Below, one piece after another: positions 15,868-16,055 of a stretch of DNA of 16,055 nucleotides. The translations under genes and the position numbers were made by a program. The notes under the pieces are model-generated. The model ran no database searches, was not told the DNA's origin, and saw only the letters and a list, made by a program, of their open reading frames with translations. The stretch is from positions 70,005 to 86,059 of the forward strand of contig JAHBMJ010003822.1 in the NCBI GenBank assembly GCA_018398765.1. The letters run 5' to 3'. Numbering within the stretch: the first letter of the stretch is position 1; every line of letters begins with the position of its first letter. The DNA comes from Chromera velia (lineage: Eukaryota > Sar > Chromeraceae).

Positions 15868-16055
15868 GCACCTTTTGACCTTCTTTTGACTCTCTTCCGG
15901 GGAGTCGGACTCAAAAAAGCCCTTCGTCGAGCAATAGTAGACGAGACGGCGTCACTGAGATTGACGGTCTTGACGGTCTTGCAGCTGAATCGGCTCAAGA
16001 GTGCCCTGCTTTTCTCTTCACTCCTTCATATGCTTACACTTCTGTATCTGCCTGC

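Noticed and set aside
1-16055. tRNA, rRNA or other structured RNA genes
   Set aside because: I scanned for tRNA box A/B-like and cloverleaf patterns and rRNA-like blocks by eye and found none convincing; a covariance-model search would be decisive.

Overview
The window looks like nuclear DNA from a photosynthetic eukaryote with a complex (secondary, red-type) plastid. My best guess is a chromerid such as Chromera, with a stramenopile alga as the main alternative. Four things point there: (i) a nuclear gene with GT-AG introns of 0.4-0.7 kb; (ii) an RNA helicase that starts with a signal peptide ending in a Ser-Ser-Phe motif followed by an acid-free stretch, the usual bipartite leader of complex plastids; (iii) an excess of TGCATGCA, a motif known as a target of apicomplexan AP2 factors; (iv) a decayed Ty3/Gypsy retrotransposon. 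The species is inference; no search was possible.

Layout. 1-746 is AT-rich flank with no recognised gene. 752-7216 is a complete but dead Ty3/Gypsy LTR retrotransposon on the minus strand: TG...CA-ended LTRs of 365 and 385 bp, a perfect 5-bp target duplication CCGGA, a candidate primer binding site, a polypurine tract, and gag, protease, RT, RNase H, integrase and a chromodomain-like tail. The reading frames hold ten in-frame stops and two frameshifts. 7222-7700 is AT-rich spacer. 7712-10135 (minus) is an uninterrupted 807-residue DEAD-box-type RNA helicase (Walker B is DEID), probably plastid-targeted. 10136-10949 is the head-to-head interval shared with the next gene; it has TGCATGCA sites, a 16-bp palindrome, a (CG)7 run and a 20-bp GC palindrome.

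10950-14062 (plus) is a six-exon gene that simple ORF inspection misses. Its exons join in phase into a 123-residue Tctex-type dynein light chain, with long purine, pyrimidine and CA/GA tracts in the introns. 14063-15570 is 3' flank and AT-rich intergenic DNA with small repeats. 15571-15867 (minus) is an unrecognised ORF that may be an exon of a gene running off the right edge.

The two host genes start from the same interval and each start is fixed by an in-frame stop just upstream. One should act in plastid RNA metabolism and the other in dynein motors, so I see no functional link beyond possible co-expression. The retrotransposon lies about 0.5 kb beyond the helicase stop codon and points the same way. 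The differences between its LTRs are all transitions, with five sites that read as CpG decay in one copy, which suggests cytosine methylation in this lineage.
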